Below are positions 6,991-13,603 of a stretch of 14,483 nucleotides of DNA, piece by piece. Each line of letters opens with the position of its first letter. Positions within the stretch are counted from its first letter, which is position 1. The notes beneath the pieces were generated by a model. It was not told where the DNA came from. It saw nothing but the letters and a program-made list of their open reading frames with translations, and ran no database searches. The translations under genes were made by a program, and so were the position numbers. Origin of the DNA: Dehalococcoidia bacterium (GTDB lineage: Bacteria > Chloroflexota > Dehalococcoidia > Dehalococcoidales > BS750m-G39). The DNA lies in assembly GCA_030615425.1 (NCBI GenBank), contig JAUWZG010000025.1:1-14483 (forward strand). Direction: 5' to 3'.

Positions 6991-8446
6991 AGAAGCACAA
7001 ATTCCCGGGATTCATAATATTGTTGGGGTCGAAGAGCTTTTTCACTCTTTTTAGTGTTGTCGCATAGCCGTCGGCTCTATCGTATGCCAGTTTTGCCAGC
7101 TCCCCATAGGGTCGGGTAAAAAGAGCCCCCGCTTCAAGCAGGGCTTTGGCGACTTCACTGTATAATTTCCGGACTCGTTCCACTTCGGGACGGCTGGTGG
7201 GGTCGTAGAAGAGGTTGAATTCCAGATGACAGGCTCGGTTATGCTCTATGGGCTGGATATAACCGCCAATGTCACTTATTGGGTAACCATGCTTGGCAGC
7301 TATTTCCTCCAGCTTACTGATGAATTTGGGCGCCAGGGCGGGCTTGGTGATGAAGAAAAGGCTCTGGCAACCACCCTTGTAGTGGTTCTTCCAGTAGGTT
7401 ACCTCTTTAGGCCAGGGTTTGCGAAGCATGGCTAGCAGTTTCTTTCCTGAGCCGGGGAGTCCGGGGAGGCTGTCGGTGAGGGGAATTTGCCGGAACTCAT
7501 TTTTAACAATCTCATTAAGCGCTTTTTCTTCGTACCTAATCTTCCCCTCAGGGCGTCTCTGGTGTCCGCTTATTACCAGAATGAGAGTCCAGGGTGGTAA
7601 TGATGCCCGCAACTTTTCGAAATCCTTGGCCCAGTCCTCAGCCATTATCGCCGCCAGGTTGATATTGTTCAGCAGCAGGCACTCCTGACTAATCCTCAGC
7701 CTCAGAATCCTGTAAAGGAATTCCATAGCGTGGCTGAGGTCATTAACTGGAGCCAGAAATATCCTGTCCATCTTGGGCAGGTATTCAATTTTCAGGTTGG
7801 CCCAGGTTACCACCCCCAGCGTTCCCTGAGCACCCTGGAGAAAGCGGTAAAAATCTATGCCCGGTCCTGCGGGGTTAGCTCCCTTGGACGGGGAATCGGG
7901 GTAGCCGGCGACACTGGCAGAGCCGGTCCTGAAGATTTCTCCCGTAGGCCAGACCACCTCCATGCTTTGCAGGGGTTCACCGTAGTCATACACGGTATTG
8001 GTGATGCGCTCTCTCTCCAGGTGGTCGGTGACTGCCGAGCGCAGGGGGTGGGGTAGTAGCGGCATCATTATTCTGAAGCCTTTTTTCTCCAGATGGCTGG
8101 TGATTTGTTCCCAGGTTACCCCGGCTTCCATCCTCACCCTTCGGTTAAGCTCATCAACCTCCAGGACACGGTTCATTCTGGTCAGGTCGAGGATGATACC
8201 GCCTTGCTTGGGGATGGTAGCCCCATGAAAGTGCACCCGCGAACTAATCGGTACCACGGGGAGCGCATTCTCGTTGGCAAATTTGATGACCCTTTGTACT
8301 TCCTGGACATCTTTCGGCTTCACCGCATAATTGGGCACTGCCTGGGGGGTGAAGCTGAAGTCCTTGGAATATGTGTCTAAAGCTTTAGGGTCATCTGAGA
8401 AATTCTCACTGCCTACGATTTCCACAAGCTTGTCCCTTCTGTTCAT
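6989..8446 (-). CDS. FAD-linked oxidase A, VAO/PCMH family (first gene of the operon)
   Basis: This is a 485-residue flavoprotein of the same superfamily as oxidase B. The PCMH FAD domain covers about residues 38-225: VKPKDVQEVQRVIKFANEN (42-60), a non-canonical flavin loop PISSRVHFHGATIP (66-79), GGIILDLTRMNRVLEVD (82-98), and LQGAQGTLGVVTWANLKI (203-220). The C-terminus KKLFDPNNIMNPGN is the classic ending of this family. The stretch LPHPLRSAVTDHLERERIT (131-149) lies where the family usually carries a glycine-rich FAD segment and looks specialised. I chose ATG 8446 over ATG 8479 because GGGAGG lies seven bases upstream of it. Eleven nt separate the stop from the Fe-S gene start. Likely reaction: two-electron oxidation of a hydroxy acid, alcohol or alkylphenol; the substrate is unknown. 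As first gene it follows a leader of about 135 nt. Confidence 0.86.
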   Translation of the reverse strand: MNRRDKLVEIVGSENFSDDPKALDTYSKDFSFTPQAVPNYAVKPKDVQEVQRVIKFANENALPVVPISSRVHFHGATIPKQGGIILDLTRMNRVLEVDELNRRVRMEAGVTWEQITSHLEKKGFRIMMPLLPHPLRSAVTDHLERERITNTVYDYGEPLQSMEVVWPTGEIFRTGSASVAGYPDSPSKGANPAGPGIDFYRFLQGAQGTLGVVTWANLKIEYLPKMDRIFLAPVNDLSHAMEFLYRILRLRISQECLLLNNINLAAIMAEDWAKDFEKLRASLPPWTLILVISGHQRRPEGKIRYEEKALNEIVKNEFRQIPLTDSLPGLPGSGKKLLAMLRKPWPKEVTYWKNHYKGGCQSLFFITKPALAPKFISKLEEIAAKHGYPISDIGGYIQPIEHNRACHLEFNLFYDPTSRPEVERVRKLYSEVAKALLEAGALFTRPYGELAKLAYDRADGYATTLKRVKKLFDPNNIMNPGNLCF

Positions 8447-8453
8447 AGTTTTA

Positions 8454-8459
8454 CCTCCC
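8454..8459 (-). promoter_or_regulatory. Ribosome binding site deciding the FAD oxidase A start
   Basis: GGGAGG is seven bases before ATG 8446 and lies inside the longer frame that would begin at 8479, so the shorter start is preferred. Confidence 0.7.
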
Positions 8460-8482
8460 GCTTTCGCGTGGTGCTTCACCGT

Positions 8483-8498
8483 GTCAAGAGAAGTTGAC
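8483..8498 (-). repeat. Inverted repeat in the operon leader, possible operator
   Basis: GTCAA and TTGAC are perfect inverted 5-bp arms separated by six bases, lying between the candidate promoter and the first operon gene. It could bind a dimeric regulator, but arms this short arise by chance fairly often. Confidence 0.25.
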
Positions 8499-8587
8499 CC
8501 TGCGAGTATATCGGGTCCGGGGTGTGGTCACCTTAAATTTGGGTGTCCAGCAGCTGTGAGTAAATACCGGTGACATATCGCTGCTTC

Positions 8588-8617
8588 AGGATAGCATAAA
8601 AGCCCGCTTGTTGGCAA
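8588..8617 (-). promoter_or_regulatory. Candidate promoter of the Mo-hydroxylase/FAD oxidase operon
   Basis: On the minus strand TTGCCA (8612-8617) is followed after 18 bases by TATCCT (8588-8593), with TG one base before the -10 (extended -10). Transcription would begin near 8581, giving a leader of about 135 nt before ATG 8446. Its 15-bp core GGGCTTTTATGCTAT is identical to the core of the promoter at 10766. The -10 is imperfect, so this may need an activator. A second weak -10 (TATACT) occurs nearer the gene but without a convincing -35. Confidence 0.4.
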
Positions 8618-8699
8618 CATTTACTTTATCTTGAGGTGTTTGTGAGGCAGGCTTATGAGTGGTGGGACGGAAGCGGTGATGGCAAGATGCCGGACGACC

Positions 8700-8945
8700 T
8701 TAAGAGCGGGGTTGCTTGTTTTGCTTGCGGCCACTCTTTTCCTTATCCTGGGGGGTGGGGACACTAGTGGGCGGATTGATGAAGTATTTTTCCGCAGTAA
8801 AGGGGGAGTAACCTATAGAAACCCTCCGGCCACCCTCCTTAATCTCGAGCCCTATACCGCATTTGGGGCACATCTGATTCTGTGGGAAGCGCAACGCCCA
8901 ACCAGCACAGTGGTATCCACACTTGGGGCATTTGCCTTCTAGCAT
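8700..8945 (-). CDS. Small zinc-ribbon protein of unknown function
   Basis: The frame encodes a short protein with a clear double-knuckle zinc ribbon: CPKCGYHC, a 12-residue spacer, then CPKCG. From ATG 8945 it has 81 residues with Cys at 6, 9, 13, 26 and 29, followed by a polar tail (GYSPFTAEKYFINPP then a Pro/Lys-rich end). The frame stays open up to TTG 9026 with another ATG at 8990, but none of these upstream starts has a Shine-Dalgarno. I prefer 8945 because the zinc ribbon then sits at the N-terminus and because a promoter-like element ends right at it. Proteins of this kind may bind nucleic acid or act as structural zinc proteins; no function is established here. It stands alone: the operon ahead of it begins about 250 nt downstream on the same strand. 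Confidence 0.72.
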   Translation of the reverse strand: MLEGKCPKCGYHCAGWALRFPQNQMCPKCGIGLEIKEGGRRVSIGYSPFTAEKYFINPPTSVPTPQDKEKSGRKQNKQPRS

Positions 8946-8952
8946 ATCTTCT

Positions 8953-8984
8953 ATAATACCAGAGTGGTCATCTGTGACTGTCAA
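8953..8984 (-). promoter_or_regulatory. Possible promoter for a leaderless zinc-ribbon mRNA
   Basis: TTGACA (8979-8984) and an extended -10, TG-G-TATTAT (hexamer 8953-8958), lie on the minus strand. Spacing is 20, longer than ideal, but the extended -10 may compensate. Transcription would start at about 8946, on the preferred start codon. Confidence 0.35.
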
Positions 8985-9147
8985 GTCCATTGTCTGGAGA
9001 GGGGGGCAGACTACCGTCTTTATCAACTTCTGTAATTGCGTTTATTCTCCGTTTTCCAGCCAGTTTCAATGGGGGTAGGTGACAATCGGCAGAAATTTCC
9101 CATATCGGCTACTAGGGCGCCCTGGTTGCTTAAAGAAATTGACTGTT

Positions 9148-9175
9148 ATTAACTATTTTTAACTATTATCATAGT
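9148..9175. repeat. AT-rich tandem repeat and short hairpin after the acyl-CoA synthetase gene
   Basis: Two 10-bp near-copies (ATTAACTATT and TTTAACTATT) lie at 9148-9167. The end overlaps a 5-bp inverted repeat, ACTAT-TATC-ATAGT (9162-9175), about 20 nt after the stop of the minus-strand gene. On that strand the hairpin is followed by TAAAAATAG, so it might serve as a weak terminator, but it has no GC-rich stem. The rest of 8946-9195 holds no gene I can support. Confidence 0.3.
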
Positions 9176-9195
9176 AGGGGGGTGGGATAGGTACT

Positions 9196-10611
9196 TTACC
9201 TGCCGATAGAGTCAAGGTAGCGTCTATACCAGGCTAAGTGGTTCAGCACCTTGGCGGCACGGCGCGGACTGGGGTAAACCGGAATCCCTTCTCTGCTGAA
9301 GAGGGAAGATACCTCCGGGTCGGTGGCAAATTCAACTGCCGGCTTGACCATGAACACCGGCTTCTCCTTTTGCCTCACCCGCTGGCTGAGTGTGCTCAGG
9401 TTGCTTTCCTCCGCTTGCCGGTAAGCCTTAATCTCTCCGCTATCAAACATAGTGGATAGACGGTTGGTGCTGATTCCCACCGGAGCCTGCAGTAAGACAG
9501 CATCTACGTTTTCATCCTCCATCAGTGCCCAGAGAGAGGGGAAGATAACCGGATTCTCAGCCATGCTTATACCCGCCATATCCACGGGATTAGCGTGGGA
9601 CCATCGTGGTGGCAGGCAGGCATCCAATTTCTCCAGGGTGGATGGAGCCAGCGGGGCTATCTCAAGCTCTTCCTTCTCACAGGCTTCAGCCGCCATTACT
9701 CCCAGCCCACCCCCGATAGTCAATATGCCTATCCTTTTGCCCCGAGGTAATGGTTGATAGAGCATAGCCGTAACCACATCGCAGAGTTCATCATCATCAT
9801 CCACCCTTATCACTCCTGCCTGCCGGAATGCAGCCGCATATATTACATCTGAGCCGGCTAAGGTTGCGGTATGAGACCTGGCTGCTTTTGCCGACCCCTT
9901 AGTCGCACCTCCCTTGATGACGATAACGGGCTTAGAGGCAGTAGTCTCTTTGGCTATCTGGAAGAAGCGCCTGCCCTCTCTTAGCCCTTCAATATAGGCG
10001 GTAATTATCCTGGTATCCTCATCCTTTGCCAGATATTCAAGGTAATCTTCCAGATGCAGGTCAGCCTCGTTTCCAGTGCTAACAAATTTGCTGAACCCGA
10101 TCCCGGAAATCATCCCCCGGTGAATTATGCGGTGACCATAGTTGCCACTTTGAGATATGAGAGCTACCGGGCCGGGGGGAGTTTCCCATGTCCAAGCCAG
10201 GGTGGAGAGCTGGGAGGAGGTATCAGCATGCCCCATGGTGTTGGGCCCGATAAAGCGCATGCCTCCTTGCCTGGCGATTTGGACTACCTCAGCCTCTAGT
10301 TTGCTGCCCTGCTCACCGGTTTCAGCAAAACCACCGGAGACAACAACCGCCGCCTTCACCCCTTTCTGCACACATTCTCGGATTATTTTAGGCACTCGTG
10401 AAGCTGAGACGACGATGACGGCTAGCTCAACTGAGCCCGCTATATCAAGCACGCTGTCATAAGCCTTAATTCCCAGCACCTCGGAGGCGTTGGGGTTCAC
10501 CGGATAAATCTTTCTCTTGGTTGAGGTGAGGAGATGCCGCATGATGCCATATCCCCACGAGCCTGGGGTATTAGATGCGCCAATGACAGCTACAGAATGA
10601 GGGGCAAACAA
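9196..10611 (-). CDS. ADP-forming acyl-CoA synthetase alpha-type protein (CoA-binding, no ATP-grasp domain)
   Basis: This protein belongs to the NDP-forming acyl-CoA synthetase family, which interconverts acyl-CoA plus ADP and phosphate with acid, ATP and CoA. From TTG 10611 it has 471 residues: CoA-binding Rossmann domain (SVAVIGASNTPGSWG, 6-20), first ligase-CoA domain with ISQSGNYG (152-159) and a conserved histidine in ARSHTATLAGSD (H247, expected to be the phosphorylated residue), and a second ligase-CoA domain from about 290 (RIGILTIGGGLGVMAAEA). The ATP-grasp beta part is absent and no beta gene is next to it, so a partner must lie elsewhere or the protein has another role. TTG 10611 sits 21 bases from the only good Shine-Dalgarno; an ATC at 10626 is ideally spaced and would add five family-like residues (see findings). 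It is monocistronic, with its own promoter. Confidence 0.87.
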   Translation of the reverse strand: MFAPHSVAVIGASNTPGSWGYGIMRHLLTSTKRKIYPVNPNASEVLGIKAYDSVLDIAGSVELAVIVVSASRVPKIIRECVQKGVKAAVVVSGGFAETGEQGSKLEAEVVQIARQGGMRFIGPNTMGHADTSSQLSTLAWTWETPPGPVALISQSGNYGHRIIHRGMISGIGFSKFVSTGNEADLHLEDYLEYLAKDEDTRIITAYIEGLREGRRFFQIAKETTASKPVIVIKGGATKGSAKAARSHTATLAGSDVIYAAAFRQAGVIRVDDDDELCDVVTAMLYQPLPRGKRIGILTIGGGLGVMAAEACEKEELEIAPLAPSTLEKLDACLPPRWSHANPVDMAGISMAENPVIFPSLWALMEDENVDAVLLQAPVGISTNRLSTMFDSGEIKAYRQAEESNLSTLSQRVRQKEKPVFMVKPAVEFATDPEVSSLFSREGIPVYPSPRRAAKVLNHLAWYRRYLDSIGR

Positions 10612-10632
10612 ATACTGCCAGTTGATGTGTCT

Positions 10633-10638
10633 ACCTCC
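10633..10638 (-). promoter_or_regulatory. Strong ribosome binding site pointing at a non-standard start
   Basis: GGAGGT is followed six bases later by ATC (10624-10626), in frame with the synthetase. The next usable codon, TTG 10611, is 21 bases away. An in-frame stop (TAA at 10651-10653) closes the frame upstream, and no ATG, GTG or TTG lies between it and TTG 10611. Confidence 0.6.
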
Positions 10639-10677
10639 GCTTGGTATCGCTTAAACTGTCTAAGATTTTCCATCTAG

Positions 10678-10706
10678 ATTTTACATGCTGTATGTGTTAT
10701 AAACAA
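10678..10706 (-). promoter_or_regulatory. Promoter of the acyl-CoA synthetase gene
   Basis: TTGTTT (10701-10706) and TAAAAT (10678-10683) on the minus strand are spaced by exactly 17 bases, a good sigma70-type match. Start near 10671 gives a leader of about 45-60 nt. A short inverted repeat, TACA-TGC-TGTA (10682-10692), overlaps the -10 and spacer and could be a regulator site, though it is only four bases per arm. Confidence 0.6.
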
Positions 10707-10753
10707 GTCTAGTTCTATGGCGACAGGCCATCGGATTGTATTCCAGTAAAAAT

Positions 10754-10771
10754 GGGCTTTTATGCTATAAT
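10754..10771 (+). promoter_or_regulatory. Extended -10 promoter of the bactofilin-like/trxB operon
   Basis: TG-C-TATAAT, a perfect extended -10 (hexamer 10766-10771), lies about 30 nt before the Shine-Dalgarno. No good -35 is seen; TTCCAG at 10741 is 19 bases away. Start near 10778 gives a leader of about 29 nt. The core GGGCTTTTATGCTAT (10754-10768) is identical to 8591-8605 on the other strand. Confidence 0.65.
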
Positions 10772-10806
10772 CTTAAGAAATCGGTTATGAAACCGGGGAG
10801 GTGAGT

Positions 10807-11940
10807 ATGTCAAAACACATTTTCCAAGGGCTGGCTGCCCTGCTAATTGCAATTTTGGCCACAGTGTTGGTTGCGGTGCCTGTTTTGGCAGCCGAGGTTC
10901 GCGGTGGAGAGAATGTCACTATCGCCAGCGGAGAGGTAGTTGACGAAGACCTCTATATAGCCGGAAACCACATTACTGTTGATGGTACCATTAATGGCGA
11001 CCTCTGGGCTGTTGGCGGAACTATCACTATCAACGGTACGGTTAATGGCAGTGTTGTGGCTACCGGTCAGACGATCAACATTAATGGTGAGGTCGTCCAC
11101 GCCGTGCGGGCAGCGGGCGCCACGGTTAACATCAGCGGCAATGTCGGCGGCGACCTGCTGGTTGGCGGTGGCGAGGTGAATATAGCCAGCACGGCTGAAA
11201 TCGGTGGTGACCTCCTTCTTGGCGCCGGCAGCGCTCACATCAATGGACTTATCAATGGTTACATCAAGGGTGGCGGAGGTGACGTCTTCCTTACCAATGG
11301 AGTAGGCGGAGACGTTGAAATTAGGGTTGACACTCTGACTATAGCCTCCGGGGCGAATATTCAGGGCAACCTGACCTACATCAGTGAGAATGAAGCTGAT
11401 ATCCAGTCCGGTGCTCAAATCGGGGGCACAACCACTCACCAACTGCCCAAAATAGTAGAGCCGGCTAAAGTCGGTATCTTCTCTGGAATATTGGGCAAGG
11501 TGCTTGGCTTCCTGATGATACTGGTAATAGGCATAATCATCGTCGTTCTTGCTCCGAGAAGGACAGCGTTAATCGCCGATTCCATACGAAATAAACCGTG
11601 GTGGAGCCTGGGCTGGGGGGCTGTTATTCTAATTGGCACCCCTATTGCTGCCATATTGGTGTGCATCACAATCGTTGGTATACCTCTGGGGTTAATCGGC
11701 TTGGCTCTTTACGGAATAGCTATTTATCTCAGTCAAATCCCTGTTGGTCTGTTTATTGGGCGGTGGATAATCGGCCGCTTCAGGGGAGTGGAGACTAAAG
11801 CTATTATGGTGGGAGCCCTGGCTTTAGGTCTGGCTATTCTCAGCCTGCTGAGGCTAATCCCTTACCTGGGCTTTGCCATAGGGCTGGCTACGGTCCTCTT
11901 TGGTCTGGGGGCATCATTGGTCTCGTGGAGAAGAAAATAG
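10807..11940 (+). CDS. Exported membrane protein with bactofilin-like repeat domain
   Basis: The 377-residue protein begins with a signal peptide (KH followed by a hydrophobic run at 8-27, cleavage probably near AxA at 28-29). Residues 35-210 form a repetitive, Gly/Asn-rich domain of short beta turns (TVDGTINGDL, TINGTVNGSV, NINGEV, NISGNVGGDL and so on), the pattern of bactofilin-like polymer-forming right-handed beta helices. Residues 228-373 hold four to five hydrophobic segments, about 231-249, 268-288, 289-309, 333-350 and 355-373. The repeat domain should lie outside the membrane. Proteins with this layout are common but have no settled function; an envelope scaffold role is a guess. 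I chose ATG 10807 over GTG 10801 because GGAGG sits five bases upstream of it. trxB follows after 18 nt in the same operon. Confidence 0.87.
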   Translation: MSKHIFQGLAALLIAILATVLVAVPVLAAEVRGGENVTIASGEVVDEDLYIAGNHITVDGTINGDLWAVGGTITINGTVNGSVVATGQTININGEVVHAVRAAGATVNISGNVGGDLLVGGGEVNIASTAEIGGDLLLGAGSAHINGLINGYIKGGGGDVFLTNGVGGDVEIRVDTLTIASGANIQGNLTYISENEADIQSGAQIGGTTTHQLPKIVEPAKVGIFSGILGKVLGFLMILVIGIIIVVLAPRRTALIADSIRNKPWWSLGWGAVILIGTPIAAILVCITIVGIPLGLIGLALYGIAIYLSQIPVGLFIGRWIIGRFRGVETKAIMVGALALGLAILSLLRLIPYLGFAIGLATVLFGLGASLVSWRRK

Positions 11941-11958
11941 GTGAGGCGGAGGTAAGCG

Positions 11959-12870
11959 ATGGCTAAATATGAAGTGGTCATTATCGGGGGTGGCCCTGCC
12001 GGGCTTTCTGCCGGCCTGTACACCTCACGGGCGGGGCTTAAAAGTCTCTTGGTAGAGCGTGGCATGTTTGGTGGGCAGATAGTGAATGCCCCGCTGGTTG
12101 AAAATTATCCCGGCTTTCCTGAGGGCATCTCTGGTCCTGACCTGGGTTCACTCATGCATCAGCAAGCCACTAAATATGGGCTGGAGACAGTAACGGCTGA
12201 GGTTGCCGGCTTGGCAGTGGGGAAGCCTTATAAAATTGTTACCACTGAGCGTAGCCTTGAAGCTGATGCCATTATTATCGCCGCCGGCTCAGAATACCGT
12301 AAGCTGGACATTCCTGGCGAGGAGACGCTTTTGGGGCACGGGGTGTCTTATTGTGCCACCTGTGACGGTTTTTTCTTTCGTCAGAAAGAAGTAGCCGTGG
12401 TGGGAGGGGGTGATGCCGCTATCACCGACGCCCTGGAGCTCGCCCAGCATGCCAGCAAGGTCTACGTGATACATCGGCGAGACCAGCTTCGGGCAGGGCA
12501 AGTGCTCCAGCAGCGAGCCTTTGCTGAGCCCAAAATAGAGTTCATATGGGATACGGTGGTAGAGGAGATTGTGGGCGAGCAGCTGGTAAAGGCGCTGAAG
12601 CTGCGCAATGTGAAAACCAAGCGCCTTTCCACTCTGGAGGTGGCTGGCGTCTTTGTCGCCGTGGGTCTTAAGCCCAATAGCCGGCCCTTTGCTGAGGTTA
12701 TTAAACTCAGTGAAACAGGGCATATCGCCACTGATGAACTGATGGCTACCTCAGCCCCGGGCATCTTCGCCGCCGGTGACATCCGCAGGCGCTCAGCCCG
12801 TCAGATTGCCTCCGCTGTCGGTGATGGCGCCACTGCTGCCTTGTCCGTCTTTAGTTATCTCCGCGGCTAA
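11959..12870 (+). CDS. trxB: Thioredoxin reductase
   Basis: This flavoenzyme reduces thioredoxin with NADPH to maintain cytoplasmic thiols. It has 303 residues, the normal low-molecular-weight length. The N-terminal FAD motif is GGGPAGLSAG (10-19). The redox-active disulfide is C132-A-T-C135-D, inside the NADPH domain as expected. The second dinucleotide motif is VVGGGDAAITDA (148-159), with HRRDQLRA (172-179) as the NADP-phosphate-binding stretch. The C-terminal FAD motif is GIFAAGDIR, with ARQIASAVGDGATAA after it. The start ATG follows GGAGG by six bases, 18 nt after the bactofilin-like gene. The stop overlaps that of the convergent SnoaL-like gene by 4 nt. No thioredoxin gene is in the window. 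Confidence 0.95.
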   Translation: MAKYEVVIIGGGPAGLSAGLYTSRAGLKSLLVERGMFGGQIVNAPLVENYPGFPEGISGPDLGSLMHQQATKYGLETVTAEVAGLAVGKPYKIVTTERSLEADAIIIAAGSEYRKLDIPGEETLLGHGVSYCATCDGFFFRQKEVAVVGGGDAAITDALELAQHASKVYVIHRRDQLRAGQVLQQRAFAEPKIEFIWDTVVEEIVGEQLVKALKLRNVKTKRLSTLEVAGVFVAVGLKPNSRPFAEVIKLSETGHIATDELMATSAPGIFAAGDIRRRSARQIASAVGDGATAALSVFSYLRG

Positions 12871-13511
12871 TCTTTATATGGCTCCGGTGGCGGCGGCGGG
12901 AATATGTTTATTCTGTATCGGCTGTAGGGCAGATAGTTAGTGGCGGGCCTGTCCGGAGAGTTGTCCGGCACCCCGGCGATACTTCCGGTTATAGGTTCTT
13001 CCACCCAGCCCTTGTCTAAGGGGCACATGTAAGCGATGCGGTAGGCAAGCTTGAAGAATTTCCACTCGCCGTCTTCTTTCACATATTCCATGTCGTACTT
13101 GCCCAGGCACAACAGGCAGTCCAGCTTGCCTTCGCGCCGCATGCTGACGCTCCCGTGTGAGAACCATACTCCTTTTGCCCTGGTCCCGGCCTTATTTATC
13201 TCGATGATAGGGTTCTGCGTCATGTGCACCGCCAGCCAGCCCGGCGACCGCACGCGCTCTTCACTCAGGACGGTGGTCCAGAACCTCTTAACTCCTTCGA
13301 TACCCTCATAAATGCCGGCATCCTCTATATCTATTGATACACCTGGCGTCTTCTGGGCAAAGAGGGAGGGTATCTCCGAGTTCCTGAGCATGAAGTATAA
13401 GTGGGCGTACCTGGATTGCAGCTTCCATATCTCTATATAATCCTTAACACGAGAGAGTTCAGCTACCTGTTCTTTCAAGCTCGCAACCTCGGCTTTTAGG
13501 TCTTGGCTCAT
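12867..13511 (-). CDS. SnoaL-like (NTF2-fold) protein of unknown substrate
   Basis: The protein has 214 residues. Residues 4-28 are a short coiled-coil-like helix (AEVASLKEQVAELSRVKDY), and then a SnoaL-like/NTF2 fold domain runs to about residue 165 (IEIWKLQSRYAHLYF; GIEGVKRFW; AVHMTQNPIIEI; DMEYVKEDGEWKFFKLAYR). A Pro-rich tail (FPPPPPEP) ends it. Such domains act as small isomerases, dehydratases or ligand-binding proteins in steroid, aromatic and polyketide metabolism; no catalytic pair can be assigned from sequence alone. ATG 13511 is preferred because GGAGG is five bases upstream; a longer frame to 13544 lacks such a site. It is tail-to-tail with trxB (stops overlap 4 nt) and lies 92 nt after a tRNA-Asp on the same strand, possibly sharing its promoter. 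Confidence 0.82.
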   Translation of the reverse strand: MSQDLKAEVASLKEQVAELSRVKDYIEIWKLQSRYAHLYFMLRNSEIPSLFAQKTPGVSIDIEDAGIYEGIEGVKRFWTTVLSEERVRSPGWLAVHMTQNPIIEINKAGTRAKGVWFSHGSVSMRREGKLDCLLCLGKYDMEYVKEDGEWKFFKLAYRIAYMCPLDKGWVEEPITGSIAGVPDNSPDRPATNYLPYSRYRINIFPPPPPEPYKD

Positions 13512-13603
13512 TTTTGCCTCCTTCCAATTTGTAGCCAAATTCAATAGTTCTTCCTAGAATGAAGACGGGGTAGAGTCCCGGTGACAACAAAAAGTAGCTG
13601 GTG

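Noticed and set aside
8655..8942. Plus-strand frame of 95 residues with a hydrophobic, signal-like N-terminus
   Set aside because: It lies fully antisense to the zinc-ribbon gene, whose CPKCG knuckles are a clear family motif; the hydrophobic run is the complement of the Lys/Pro-rich tail.
9114..9123. Perfect 10-bp palindrome AGGGCGCCCT as operator or terminator
   Set aside because: It has no loop, no following T run and no promoter close by; a single 10-bp palindrome is expected by chance at this scale.
10843..11442. Minus-strand frame of 199 residues
   Set aside because: Shadow of the Gly/Asn-rich repeats of the bactofilin-like protein, which has signal peptide, repeats and membrane segments on the plus strand.
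12289..12723. Minus-strand frame of 144 residues
   Set aside because: Antisense to trxB, which carries all expected motifs.
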